43,637 bases of DNA. Origin: Limosilactobacillus gorillae (GTDB taxonomy: Bacteria; Bacillota; Bacilli; Lactobacillales; Lactobacillaceae). This document shows, in pieces, positions 7,834 to 15,440 of this stretch (position 1 is its first letter; every line of letters begins with the position of its first letter). The stretch is from NCBI RefSeq assembly GCF_001293735.1, contig NZ_BCAH01000035.1, forward strand, positions 1 through 43,637. Reading direction: 5' to 3'. The notes beneath the pieces are model-generated. The model saw only the letters and a list, made by a program, of their open reading frames with translations, was not told the origin of the DNA and searched no databases. The translations under genes and the position numbers were made by a program.

Positions 7834-8029
7834 TGATATAATGAATTTTAGATGGAGCGGCCTTGCAACCCCTTCTAAGATCCACCATCACGGCTTAAAA
7901 ATTTACACTGTTTCCATGCCTGCGAGAGAGCTAACCATGATCAAAGCATACGCCAATTCTTAGAGCTGTTCAGTAATGACTATGTCGTTTACTGGCCGGC
8001 TTAACGCATAAAGACGGGAGGAATATAAA
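7834..8029 (+). promoter_or_regulatory. Extended -10 promoter and long leader of the NADH dehydrogenase gene
   Basis: TGA-TATAAT (hexamer 7837-7842) is an extended -10 without a good -35. It leaves a leader of about 180 bases before the ATG at 8030. I find no recognised riboswitch in it. A 40-codon open frame starts at 7841 but has no ribosome site and is probably chance. Confidence 0.5.
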
Positions 8030-9253
8030 ATGAAGAAAGTTGTTATTTTAGGGGCCGGATATGCCGGCCTGAAGGTTGTTCACGAATTACAAAAGCGCGC
8101 GAACGGTCAAGTTGAAATCACCCTTGTCGATAAGAATAACTACCACTACGAAGCTACGGCGCTTCATGAGGTTGCCGCTGGAACCTTATCACCAAGCAAG
8201 ATTAGCTATCCAGTTGCCGACATCATCAAGCCAGCCGTTACGACCTTTATCCAAGACGAAGTCACTGGCTTTGACCTAGACACGCGGACCGTTAACCTGA
8301 AGAACCATAACGCTTTGAACTACGATTACCTGGTTATTGCCCTGGGCTTTGTTTCCGAAACCTTTGGGGTGGAAGGCGCCGAAGAATACGCCTTGCCAAT
8401 GGCTAACCTGGAACAAGCTGAGACCATCCACACCCACATCCTGAACATGATGGATGAATACAAGAAGACCCAAGACCCTGACTACCTCAAGCTACTCGTT
8501 TGTGGGGCCGGGTTCACCGGGATCGAACTAGCTGGCGCCCTTGCTGACGGGCGCGAAGAATATGCCGAACGGGCCGGAGTTAACCCATCAGCCATCAAGA
8601 TTGAAGTGGTGGAAGCCTCCACGCGTTTATTGCCAATGTTTTCTGAAAAACTAGCTACGTACGGGGTTAACCTTGTCAAGGGACTTGGGGTTGACCTGGT
8701 GACTGGAGCTCGGATCCAGAAGGTTGAACCTGGTAAGGTTACCTACACGATAAAAACCGATGAAGAAGAAAGCACTGGTACCGCCACTGCTAAGACGATC
8801 ATTTGGACAACCGGGGTGTCTGGAAGCCCAGTTGTTCAAGCAGAAGAAGCCCTTAAGGCCCGTCGCGGTCGTGTTATCCCAACCGACCACTTGACCGTTG
8901 AAGGTCACGATGACGCCTACATCATCGGTGACGTTGCCGCCGTAATGCCACCAGAGGGCGGCCGCCCATACCCAACTACGGCCCAAATCGCCCTCGGGAT
9001 GGGTAAGTACGTTGCTGAAGATCTAACTAGTCGGATCAAGAACGACAGCCAACTGGCTAAACCATTCGTTTACAAGTCCCTCGGGACCGTTGCCTCCGTT
9101 GGTAATACCCGAGCCTTTGGGGAAGCAATGGGGCATGAATACCGTGGCTACCTCGCTTCAGCCCTCAAGAAGATGATTGCTAACGAATCCCTCTTCCGGG
9201 TTGGGGGGGCTGGTCAAGTTCTTCGGAATGGCCGATTTGACCTTTACCACTAA
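8030..9253 (+). CDS. ndh: Type II NADH dehydrogenase (NADH:quinone oxidoreductase)
   Basis: A 407-residue single-subunit flavoprotein. The FAD-binding motif is VVILGAGYAGLKV at residues 4-16. The NADH-binding motif LLVCGAGFTGIELAGAL lies around residues 155-171. The C-terminal FAD contact YIIGDVAAV and quinone-side YPTTAQIALGMG are typical of NDH-2. It passes electrons from NADH to menaquinone without pumping protons. In lactobacilli it serves respiration with an external acceptor. With menA, menG and narK in the same window, nitrate respiration is the likely use. GGGAGGAATATAAA precedes the ATG. It is monocistronic and closed by a clear terminator. Confidence 0.92.
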   Translation: MKKVVILGAGYAGLKVVHELQKRANGQVEITLVDKNNYHYEATALHEVAAGTLSPSKISYPVADIIKPAVTTFIQDEVTGFDLDTRTVNLKNHNALNYDYLVIALGFVSETFGVEGAEEYALPMANLEQAETIHTHILNMMDEYKKTQDPDYLKLLVCGAGFTGIELAGALADGREEYAERAGVNPSAIKIEVVEASTRLLPMFSEKLATYGVNLVKGLGVDLVTGARIQKVEPGKVTYTIKTDEEESTGTATAKTIIWTTGVSGSPVVQAEEALKARRGRVIPTDHLTVEGHDDAYIIGDVAAVMPPEGGRPYPTTAQIALGMGKYVAEDLTSRIKNDSQLAKPFVYKSLGTVASVGNTRAFGEAMGHEYRGYLASALKKMIANESLFRVGGAGQVLRNGRFDLYH

Positions 9254-9286
9254 AATAATCTCACTAGCGAAATGCTGGTAACCAGA

Positions 9287-9318
9287 AGACCGAAGTCAGT
9301 TTGATTTCGGTCTTTTTT
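9287..9318 (+). terminator. Terminator after ndh
   Basis: Hairpin with arms AGACCGAA and TTTCGGTCT followed by a run of six T. Confidence 0.9.
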
Positions 9319-9334
9319 GTTTGCTATATATAAT

Positions 9335-9378
9335 TAGGTAATTCTCCTGATATAAAAATGGAATATTCATGTTAAAAT
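9335..9378 (+). promoter_or_regulatory. NreC-like dyad and extended -10 before the DUF59-DUF1858-DUF438 operon
   Basis: The dyad TAGGT-AATT-CTCCT is at 9335-9348. The -10 TAAAAT (9373-9378), with TG in the extended position (TGT-TAAAAT), starts 38 bases after the dyad start, the same spacing as at 5536 and 18868. ATGGAATA at 9358-9365 lies between them. Confidence 0.55.
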
Positions 9379-9408
9379 AAAATTAATTAAACTAAGGAGG
9401 AGTGTCTA

Positions 9409-9726
9409 ATGGATAAAGAAGCACTGGCTAACCAGGTTTTGGACGCCCTAGAAAACGTCATCGACCCGGAACTAGGCATCGATATTGTCAACTTAGGACT
9501 AATTTACGATGTCGACGTTGATGACAACGGGACCTGCAAGATCAACATGACCCTAACCACCCCGGGCTGCCCACTTTCCGATGTCTTAGACCGAGACATC
9601 AAAGAAAAAGCGGGGAACATTGACGGGATCAAGCAAGTTGATATTAACCTAGTTTGGTACCCCGTTTGGACAATGGATAAAATGTCACGTTACGCTAAGA
9701 TTGCCCTTGGAATTGGGGGACTCTAA
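9409..9726 (+). CDS. DUF59/MIP18-family (SufT-like) iron-sulfur protein, paralogue 2
   Basis: 105 residues with ENVIDPELGID, VNLGLIYDV and the Cys of TLTTPGCPL. It is a close paralogue of the 2102-2440 protein, with near-identical ends (VIDPELGID... MSRYAKIALGIGG). The family supports Fe-S protein maturation. It starts an operon with DUF1858 and DUF438 proteins, whose ATG follows its stop directly. A strong AAGGAGGAG site precedes the start. This second copy seems assigned to cluster repair or stress rather than the molybdopterin operon, which is inference. Confidence 0.9.
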   Translation: MDKEALANQVLDALENVIDPELGIDIVNLGLIYDVDVDDNGTCKINMTLTTPGCPLSDVLDRDIKEKAGNIDGIKQVDINLVWYPVWTMDKMSRYAKIALGIGGL

Positions 9727-9966
9727 ATGAACTCAAAAGTAATTGACTTCAACCTGCCAATTAAGCAGATCGCCGATAACGACCCTAACTTCGTTCCCCT
9801 AATGGTTGAACTTGGTTTTACCAAGATTCAGATTCCGGGGATGTTGGAATCCGTTGGCCGGATCGTCAATCTGAATAAGGGCTGTCGAGCCATGGGGATT
9901 GACAAGCAAAAGGTCATCGCGAGCTTCATCAGCCATGGATACGAGGTGATCAACTATGACAACTAG
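9727..9966 (+). CDS. DUF1858 domain protein
   Basis: 79 residues matching the short helical DUF1858 domain, roughly residues 3-65 (DFNLPIKQIADNDPN at the start). This domain is often found alone or fused near DUF438/hemerythrin proteins and hybrid-cluster proteins. No Cys triad or catalytic motif is evident apart from one Cys in NKGCRAMGI. Its ATG abuts the DUF59 stop and its end overlaps the DUF438 start, so the three genes are translated together. Its biochemical role is unknown. Confidence 0.82.
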   Translation: MNSKVIDFNLPIKQIADNDPNFVPLMVELGFTKIQIPGMLESVGRIVNLNKGCRAMGIDKQKVIASFISHGYEVINYDN

Positions 9967-11293
9967 TTCCATCGAACGGCAAAAAGCCATTGTCAAGATT
10001 CTCACCTTCCTCCATGAGGGCGGTGACTTTGATCAAGCAAAGGAGATGTTTGACGCCCAATTCGGTAGTGTTGATGTCTCCGAGATTACTTCTGCGGAGC
10101 GGCAGCTGATTGCCAATGGACTTAACCCAATGGAAATCCAAAACCTCTGCAATGTGCACGCAGCCGTCTTCAAGGGCTCAATTACCAACAATGACGAGAC
10201 GCCAGCTTTTCAAAAACCGGGGCACCCCGTTAACACGATCAAGCTGGAAAATAAAATTTTGACCTCTTTAATTAACGACGAGCTTTTGCCAGTTGAAAAA
10301 AAGTGGCAACAAGATGGTGCTAACCCTGCCTACCTCAAGCGGATGCAACAGGCCTTGGCTGACCTGAAAACAATCGACAAACACTACGCTCGCAAGGAAA
10401 ACACCATTTTCCCCTTGATGGACAAGTACGGTATCAGCGCCCCGCCAAAGGTCATGTGGGGCGTTGACGATAACATTCGCAACTGGATCAACAAGGCCTA
10501 TCAAATGGTCACCGCCGATCCCCTACCTGATAAGTACGAAATCGAAGCCGCCATCGAAAAGGTTGCCAAAGAGGTCCTAGAGATGATCTTCAAAGAAGAA
10601 GACATCATGTTACCAATGTTAGACGAAGTCGCCACCCCAACCGATTGGAAAACCGTCCGCGACGACGAGGACGAAATTGGCTATACCCTAATCTCACCGC
10701 CATTACCATGGAAGCCAACTAAAGCTGAGCTAGAGGAGGCCAAGGACAAGCCGGTTAACTCGACAATTGCAGCCGAGCTAAACCGAATGGCCCAAAACCT
10801 GGCCGATCAAGATGAACAGGTAGCAGCTACGACCTCAAGCGACTTAAAGCAACATATCAAGCAGCCACTTAAGACAAACGCGGGCAACGATGGGGAACTC
10901 TTCGACCTCGGGAGCGGTAGCCTTAACCTTAAGCAACTAATTGCTATCTTTAAGACCCTACCGGTTGATCTAACCTTCGTAGATCACACAGACCATGTCC
11001 GCTGGTTCTCCGATAATGCTAACCGGATCTTCCCGCGGACTAATTCCGTTCTCGGACGGGCCGTGGTTAACTGTCACCCACCAAAGAGTGTCGACAAAGT
11101 GCAAAAAATCCTCGCCGATTTCCATGATGGTACAGAGGATCACGCCGAGTTTTGGATTAACCTACACGGTCAGCGCTTCATCCACATTGAATATTACGCA
11201 CTCCACGATCAAGAAAATAACTATCTGGGATGCCTTGAAGTCAGCCAGGACCTCAATCATGTCCGTTCCCTAACTGGAGAACGACGCCTATAA
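9956..11293 (+). CDS. DUF438 / hemerythrin-like / PAS multidomain protein
   Basis: 445 residues in three parts. The first is a DUF438 domain at about residues 8-75. A hemerythrin-like four-helix region follows at about 85-225, with candidate iron ligands in HPVNTIKLENK, DKHYARKENTIFP and FKEEDIMLP. A linker leads to a C-terminal PAS domain at about 325-440 (FVDHTDHVRWFSDNANRIFPR). The hemerythrin part is like that of ScdA/YtfE (RIC) di-iron proteins that repair Fe-S clusters after NO or oxidative damage. The PAS domain may sense redox state or bind a cofactor. Its ATG overlaps the DUF1858 gene. A role in protecting Fe-S enzymes from NO made during nitrate respiration fits the setting but is inferred. 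Confidence 0.88.
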   Translation: MTTSSIERQKAIVKILTFLHEGGDFDQAKEMFDAQFGSVDVSEITSAERQLIANGLNPMEIQNLCNVHAAVFKGSITNNDETPAFQKPGHPVNTIKLENKILTSLINDELLPVEKKWQQDGANPAYLKRMQQALADLKTIDKHYARKENTIFPLMDKYGISAPPKVMWGVDDNIRNWINKAYQMVTADPLPDKYEIEAAIEKVAKEVLEMIFKEEDIMLPMLDEVATPTDWKTVRDDEDEIGYTLISPPLPWKPTKAELEEAKDKPVNSTIAAELNRMAQNLADQDEQVAATTSSDLKQHIKQPLKTNAGNDGELFDLGSGSLNLKQLIAIFKTLPVDLTFVDHTDHVRWFSDNANRIFPRTNSVLGRAVVNCHPPKSVDKVQKILADFHDGTEDHAEFWINLHGQRFIHIEYYALHDQENNYLGCLEVSQDLNHVRSLTGERRL

Positions 11294-11323
11294 ATTATTG
11301 ATTACTACTGGGAGGTATTTTTT

Positions 11324-12205
11324 ATCAACACTGTAAGTAAACGCCGGGGGACCTACCTTGGAATCGAGTTAAACTTAATCTCACTGCTCTTTTCCTCCAT
11401 TTCCCCGGTCTTAAATAAGTTTTCCCTTGTCAGCTTGAATGCAGTAGTCGGTGGGGTTTTAACTTCCACGTTTGCTGCTTTATTCAACCTGATTTTAATC
11501 ATGGTTACCTACCGCAAGGTCGCCATCGTCAAGGATAAAATGGTGCTCTTATTGGGGATCACCAACACAGTCGGGGTTTTATTACAATACATTGCCCTTT
11601 CGATGCTTAGCCCGGTCACGGTGACTCTGATCGCCCGGATCTACCTGGTTTACGTTTTCTTATTGGGGGGACTTTTCTTAAAGGAACGTATCCATGGCTG
11701 GGACTACGTCGCCATTGTCATCTGCATTGCGGGATCCATTCTAGTTTCATCTGGGCGTGCCCAGTTTGACTCAGCCTTAGGGATCTTGTGTGCCTTTATT
11801 TACCCCTTTATGTACGCTGCTAACAATGTGATTGCTAAGTACCTGGTTCATGATGATCACCCTGCTGATGTCTTATTTTTTAATCACTTGATCTCCGCAC
11901 TTTTATTACTGTCTGCTGGCTTCTTTATCCCTCATACCTACAGCTCGGTTCCACTGAGCGGGGTTGCCTTTAACTTTGGTGGGGCCTTTTTCAACGGCTT
12001 CTTATCCTTACTTCTTTTCTACACAAGTTTGAAGTACATTACCGCTGGAAAAGCCAATATCGTCAGGGCGCTCGGGCCGTTAGTCGTAATTATCTATTCC
12101 TACTTCTTTTTCCCGATTACTATCAACCTTCAAATTATCGTTGGGGCTCTTCTCTTAATCACCGCCACCGCGATTGTCACCATTAAGCAAAAGGACGCTA
12201 TTTAA
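11324..12205 (+). CDS. EamA/DMT-family transporter with apparent ATC start
   Basis: A drug/metabolite (EamA) transporter with about 10 membrane segments in two repeats. Read from ATC at 11324 it is 293 residues, the usual length, and includes TM1 (IELNLISLLFSSISPVLNKF). GGGAGG lies eight bases before that ATC. The first conventional start in frame, TTG at 11435, gives 256 residues, lacks TM1 and has no ribosome site. So the gene either uses a rare ATC start or has lost its ATG by one base change and is poorly expressed. It is 30 bases downstream of DUF438 and ends the operon. Its substrate is unknown. Confidence 0.75.
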   Translation: MNTVSKRRGTYLGIELNLISLLFSSISPVLNKFSLVSLNAVVGGVLTSTFAALFNLILIMVTYRKVAIVKDKMVLLLGITNTVGVLLQYIALSMLSPVTVTLIARIYLVYVFLLGGLFLKERIHGWDYVAIVICIAGSILVSSGRAQFDSALGILCAFIYPFMYAANNVIAKYLVHDDHPADVLFFNHLISALLLLSAGFFIPHTYSSVPLSGVAFNFGGAFFNGFLSLLLFYTSLKYITAGKANIVRALGPLVVIIYSYFFFPITINLQIIVGALLLITATAIVTIKQKDAI

Positions 12206-12236
12206 GCTAAGCAACGCCCAACCGTAACAATCCTCT

Positions 12237-12287
12237 AAATCCTATTAACGAACCACCATGTAGGGTAATTCGTTGATAGGATTTTTG
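12237..12287. terminator. Terminator after the EamA gene
   Basis: A 16-bp stem with one wobble pair (arm AAATCCTATTAACGAA) followed by TTTTT. Confidence 0.88.
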
Positions 12288-12299
12288 ATTATAAGGGTA

Positions 12300-12327
12300 C
12301 AAAAAAAGGCCCCCTGTTGGGGAGCCT
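12300..12327 (-). terminator. Terminator of the metal-binding protein gene
   Basis: Minus-strand arms AGGCTCCCC and GGGGGCCT with a bulged T, followed by a run of seven T. Confidence 0.85.
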
Positions 12328-12356
12328 CAAAAAAGTTTGATACGGACGGCTAGATC

Positions 12357-13421
12357 TTACTTTGGCATTTCACCAGCCAAAATCTGCTTAGCCTGCTTAG
12401 TTGTTAAGTCATAGTTGTAATAAGTCTTGTAGAAGGACTTAGTCTTTTTAACCATGTCCAAGCCCTTGAACTGGTCTGGGTGAAGTTTTTGAGCTGCCCA
12501 GAGAATTTGGAGTGCCTCTTCTGCACTGTAACGATCCCACGGGAACGTCCCTTGTGGGTTTCCGTATACTTTATTATTTTTAACCGCCTTAAGCTGGGAA
12601 AGAGTGGCATCAGCCTTTAAAATCTTCCGAGCGTTAGCAGTCGTCGTTTGCCCCACAATAATCACATCTGGATTTGCCTTAACAATGTCCTCGGCGTTAA
12701 CCGTGATCATGTTCCCAGACGTGGTGATGGCATTCTTACCCCCGGCCATCTTAATCCATTCATCGACAATCGTCTTCGTCCCGTCCACCTTCGTTAGATC
12801 AGCTGGGCTGGTAATGTGGAGAACGGAAGGGGTGGATTTAACCCCCTTTAATTGCTTCTTTACGTATGCAATATTGCCATCCAAGTACTTGATGTACTTC
12901 TTGGCAACTTTTGGCGCTCCCCCGCCGAGAACATCAGCTGTTAAGGTGATGGATTTCTTCATCCCGGCAAAGTCCTGAAACATTGCGTTAATAGCGGGCA
13001 GGTTCGCCTGCTTAGCCTGCTTTATTTGGTCGGCATTTGATGAAATTACGACGTCGGGCTTGGTTTTAACTAGTGCTTCAATCTGGATGTCTTGACCAGA
13101 AAACGGTGACGTTACCTTAGTGATACCCGGATAAACGGTTTTAAACCAGCCTTCCTGTTTAATCATCGGCGTGGTAGCAACGAGCTTCTTTTGCCCCCCT
13201 AACAAAAGCACCACTTGGTTATTCGCGTGCCAAAGGTCGGCCACCCGGGTAACCTTAGTTGGGATCTTAACCTTGGTCCCAGTCATGTCCGTGACGGTCT
13301 TGGTCTTTTCAGCCGCTTGAACTGGCGTTGCCGTAGTAATTCCCACCATCGGGGCCCCAACCCCGGCTAAGAGCCCCCCTGCAAGCACCAGACCCACAAA
13401 TCGTTTCCACTTAAACTTCAT
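12357..13421 (-). CDS. Metal-chelate ABC substrate-binding protein without a lipobox
   Basis: 354 residues of the FecB/TroA-like class (periplasmic-binding protein 2). The signal peptide has a KFKWKR head and a hydrophobic core, and ends near VQA (residue 36). There is no Cys anywhere near the cleavage site, although Gram-positive binding proteins are normally lipoproteins. The two lobes are joined by a long helix, with WHANNQVVLLLGG and TKPDVVISSN in lobe one and VKANPDVIIVGQ in lobe two. It is a lone gene with its own terminator and GAGGAGG site. It probably serves the FecCD/ATPase pair at 6.0-7.8 kb. Iron chelate, haem or molybdate are all possible ligands. Confidence 0.88.
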   Translation of the reverse strand: MKFKWKRFVGLVLAGGLLAGVGAPMVGITTATPVQAAEKTKTVTDMTGTKVKIPTKVTRVADLWHANNQVVLLLGGQKKLVATTPMIKQEGWFKTVYPGITKVTSPFSGQDIQIEALVKTKPDVVISSNADQIKQAKQANLPAINAMFQDFAGMKKSITLTADVLGGGAPKVAKKYIKYLDGNIAYVKKQLKGVKSTPSVLHITSPADLTKVDGTKTIVDEWIKMAGGKNAITTSGNMITVNAEDIVKANPDVIIVGQTTTANARKILKADATLSQLKAVKNNKVYGNPQGTFPWDRYSAEEALQILWAAQKLHPDQFKGLDMVKKTKSFYKTYYNYDLTTKQAKQILAGEMPK

Positions 13422-13466
13422 GTATCAGTTCCTCCTCAATGATCCTTCATCAAATTATTTCATTCG

Positions 13467-13502
13467 TATATAATCGCAATCAAACTTTTCCTAATAATTA
13501 TA
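13467..13502 (-). promoter_or_regulatory. Promoter with Fur/PerR-like site before the binding-protein gene
   Basis: On the minus strand GGTATAATTATTAGG lies just upstream of a possible -10 TATATA (13472-13467). Its plus-strand core CCTAATAATTA also occurs at 5546-5556 before the flavodoxin-permease operon. It resembles Firmicute Fur/PerR boxes. The -35 is poor. Confidence 0.4.
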
Positions 13503-13551
13503 CCCCTATAGATAGGATTGTGGCGGGATCGAAGGCGCTTTAGATGAAAAA

Positions 13552-13565
13552 TAGGGTTTCCCCTT
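13552..13565. promoter_or_regulatory. Candidate NreC-like dyad TAGGG-TTTC-CCCTT
   Basis: The best sequence match to TAGGG-N4-CCCTA in the window (nine of ten arm bases). It lies between the sufB stop and the binding-protein gene but has no -10 at the 37-39 base spacing seen elsewhere. On the minus strand it could also be a very short terminator-like hairpin (AGGG/CCCT then ATTTTT) for the suf operon. Confidence 0.3.
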
Positions 13566-13576
13566 ACACTCCTCTG

Positions 13577-14983
13577 TCAGCCGATTGATCCCTCCATTTC
13601 AAAGGAGATTAGACGGTTTAACTCAACCGCGTATTCCATCGGTAACTGCTTAGTGAACGGCTCCACAAAGCCCATGATAATCATCTCAGTTGCCTTTTCC
13701 TCGGGAATCCCCCGGCTCATCAGGTAGTAGAGCTGCTCTTCAGAAATCTTGGAAACCTTGGCCTCGTGCTCCATCGCCACGTTATTACAGTTAATTTCGT
13801 TATACGGAATCGTGTCGGACTTAGACTGGTCATCCATAATGATCGTGTCACACTCGACGTGGGCCTTAGATCCCTGTGCATTCTCAGTAAAACGGACGGT
13901 TCCACGGTAATCAGTAGATCCCCCAGTCCGGGCAATGGACTTGGAAACAATTGAGCTAGAGGTGTTCTTGGCATTGTGAATCATCCGTGCTCCTGAATCC
14001 TGATGAATTCCGTTAGAGGCAACAGCAATTGAAAGCATCGTCCCTTTAGCTCCCTCCCCGTCTAGGTAGACGGATGGATACTTCATCGTAACCTTAGATC
14101 CTAGATTACCATCAACCCATTCCATGGTAGCATGATCCATTGCAGCTGCCCGCTTAGTTTCCAGTGAGTAGACGTTGTCAGACCAGTTTTGAATTGTAGT
14201 ATAGCGGCAATAGGCATCCTTTAAGACGTTTACCTCAACCACAGCGGCATGCAGGGAGTCGGAAGAATAGTTTGGCGCCGTACATCCTTCAACGTAATCG
14301 ACTGAAGCACCCTCATCAACAATAATCAGGGTCCGTTCAAACTGTCCTGTATTTTCGGCATTCAAGCGGAAGTAAGACTGGATCGGCGTCTTAGTTTGAA
14401 CACCCTTGGGAACATAGATAAAGGAACCCCCGGACCATACGGCCGCGTTTAAAGCGGCGAACTTATTGTCATCCGGGTGGACCAGCTTACCAAACCATTT
14501 CTTAAACAGCTCTGGGTACTCACGAAGGGCGGTATCTGTGTCAGTGAAGATAATTCCTAACTTCTCAAACTCCTCGCGCATGTTGTGATAGACCACTTCG
14601 GACTCGTACTGAGCTGAAGATCCCGCTAAGTACTTACGTTCTGCCTCCGGAACCCCTAGCCGATCAAAAGTCTTCTTTAGGTCGTCTGGAACCTCTTCCC
14701 AGTCGCGAAACTTCTTGTCGGTCATCTTTTGGTAATACAACATGTGTTCGAGGTCTAACTCTGACAGATCCGGACCAAACTTTGGCATCGGCATCGATTT
14801 ATAAATCCGGTACGCCTTCAGTCGGTAGTCCCGCATCCACTCTGGTTCATTTTTCTCCCTTGAGATAGCTAAAACGACGTCTTCGGTGAGCCCACGTCCC
14901 GTTGAAAAGACCGGTTGAATGTCGTCGTGAAAGCCGTACTCATAGTCCTGGTCATCATGCAGGATTTCGCTAGCCTTGGTCAT
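13577..14983 (-). CDS. sufB: Fe-S cluster scaffold protein SufB
   Basis: 468 residues from ATG at 14983, which follows GAGGAGG and lies inside the end of sufU. It has the SufB core ([37 protein letters not shown] with the key Cys) and the C-terminal block [19 protein letters not shown]. It joins SufC and SufD to form the SufBCD assembly scaffold. It is the last gene of sufCDSUB. Confidence 0.96.
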   Translation of the reverse strand: MTKASEILHDDQDYEYGFHDDIQPVFSTGRGLTEDVVLAISREKNEPEWMRDYRLKAYRIYKSMPMPKFGPDLSELDLEHMLYYQKMTDKKFRDWEEVPDDLKKTFDRLGVPEAERKYLAGSSAQYESEVVYHNMREEFEKLGIIFTDTDTALREYPELFKKWFGKLVHPDDNKFAALNAAVWSGGSFIYVPKGVQTKTPIQSYFRLNAENTGQFERTLIIVDEGASVDYVEGCTAPNYSSDSLHAAVVEVNVLKDAYCRYTTIQNWSDNVYSLETKRAAAMDHATMEWVDGNLGSKVTMKYPSVYLDGEGAKGTMLSIAVASNGIHQDSGARMIHNAKNTSSSIVSKSIARTGGSTDYRGTVRFTENAQGSKAHVECDTIIMDDQSKSDTIPYNEINCNNVAMEHEAKVSKISEEQLYYLMSRGIPEEKATEMIIMGFVEPFTKQLPMEYAVELNRLISFEMEGSIG

Positions 14984-15440
14984 CAGTATCCTCCTCATTT
15001 GTATCCTTTAACAGTGCCCGTTGTAACGCCCACCAGGCAAGGGTGGCACACTTGATCCGGGCTGGAAATTCCATGATGCTAGTCAGCACCTGAGCGTCCC
15101 CGAGTTCCTCAAGATCCTCCTTGCTGTGTTCCTTACCAATCGCCATGTCCGAAAAAGTCTTGGCCATCTTTAGCGCTTCAGACGGATGCTTCCCCTTAAC
15201 GGCTTCAGTCATCATTGACGCTGAGGCCTGAGAAATTGTACACCCGTGGCCAGTGTAGCCAATTTCATCAATCAGGCCGTCATCACCAACCTTGACCTGT
15301 AAGTCAATTTCATCGCCACAGGTTGGGTTATTTAAGGTGATGGCGTTAGTTGACTCCGCTAAAGCCCCCTTATTATGTGGGTGATCCGCGTGATCCAAGA
15401 TGACCTCTCGGTATAAATTGTTTAACTTAGATAGTCCCAA
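14970..15440 (-). CDS. sufU: Sulfur-transfer protein SufU
   Basis: 156 residues. The zinc/sulfur-accepting residues are C41, D43, C67 and C131 (NPTCGDE, GHGCTIS, RIKCATL), as in Bacillus SufU. It takes persulfide from SufS. The start is TTG at 15440, ten bases after AAAGGAG, giving the family start [10 protein letters not shown]; it overlaps the sufS stop. It overlaps sufB by 14 bases at the other end. Confidence 0.95.
   Translation of the reverse strand: MGLSKLNNLYREVILDHADHPHNKGALAESTNAITLNNPTCGDEIDLQVKVGDDGLIDEIGYTGHGCTISQASASMMTEAVKGKHPSEALKMAKTFSDMAIGKEHSKEDLEELGDAQVLTSIMEFPARIKCATLAWWALQRALLKDTNEEDTDDQG

Noticed and set aside
7841-7963. A 40-codon open frame starting at the -10 of ndh
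   Set aside because: No ribosome site, its ATG overlaps the promoter, and its composition is not protein-like.
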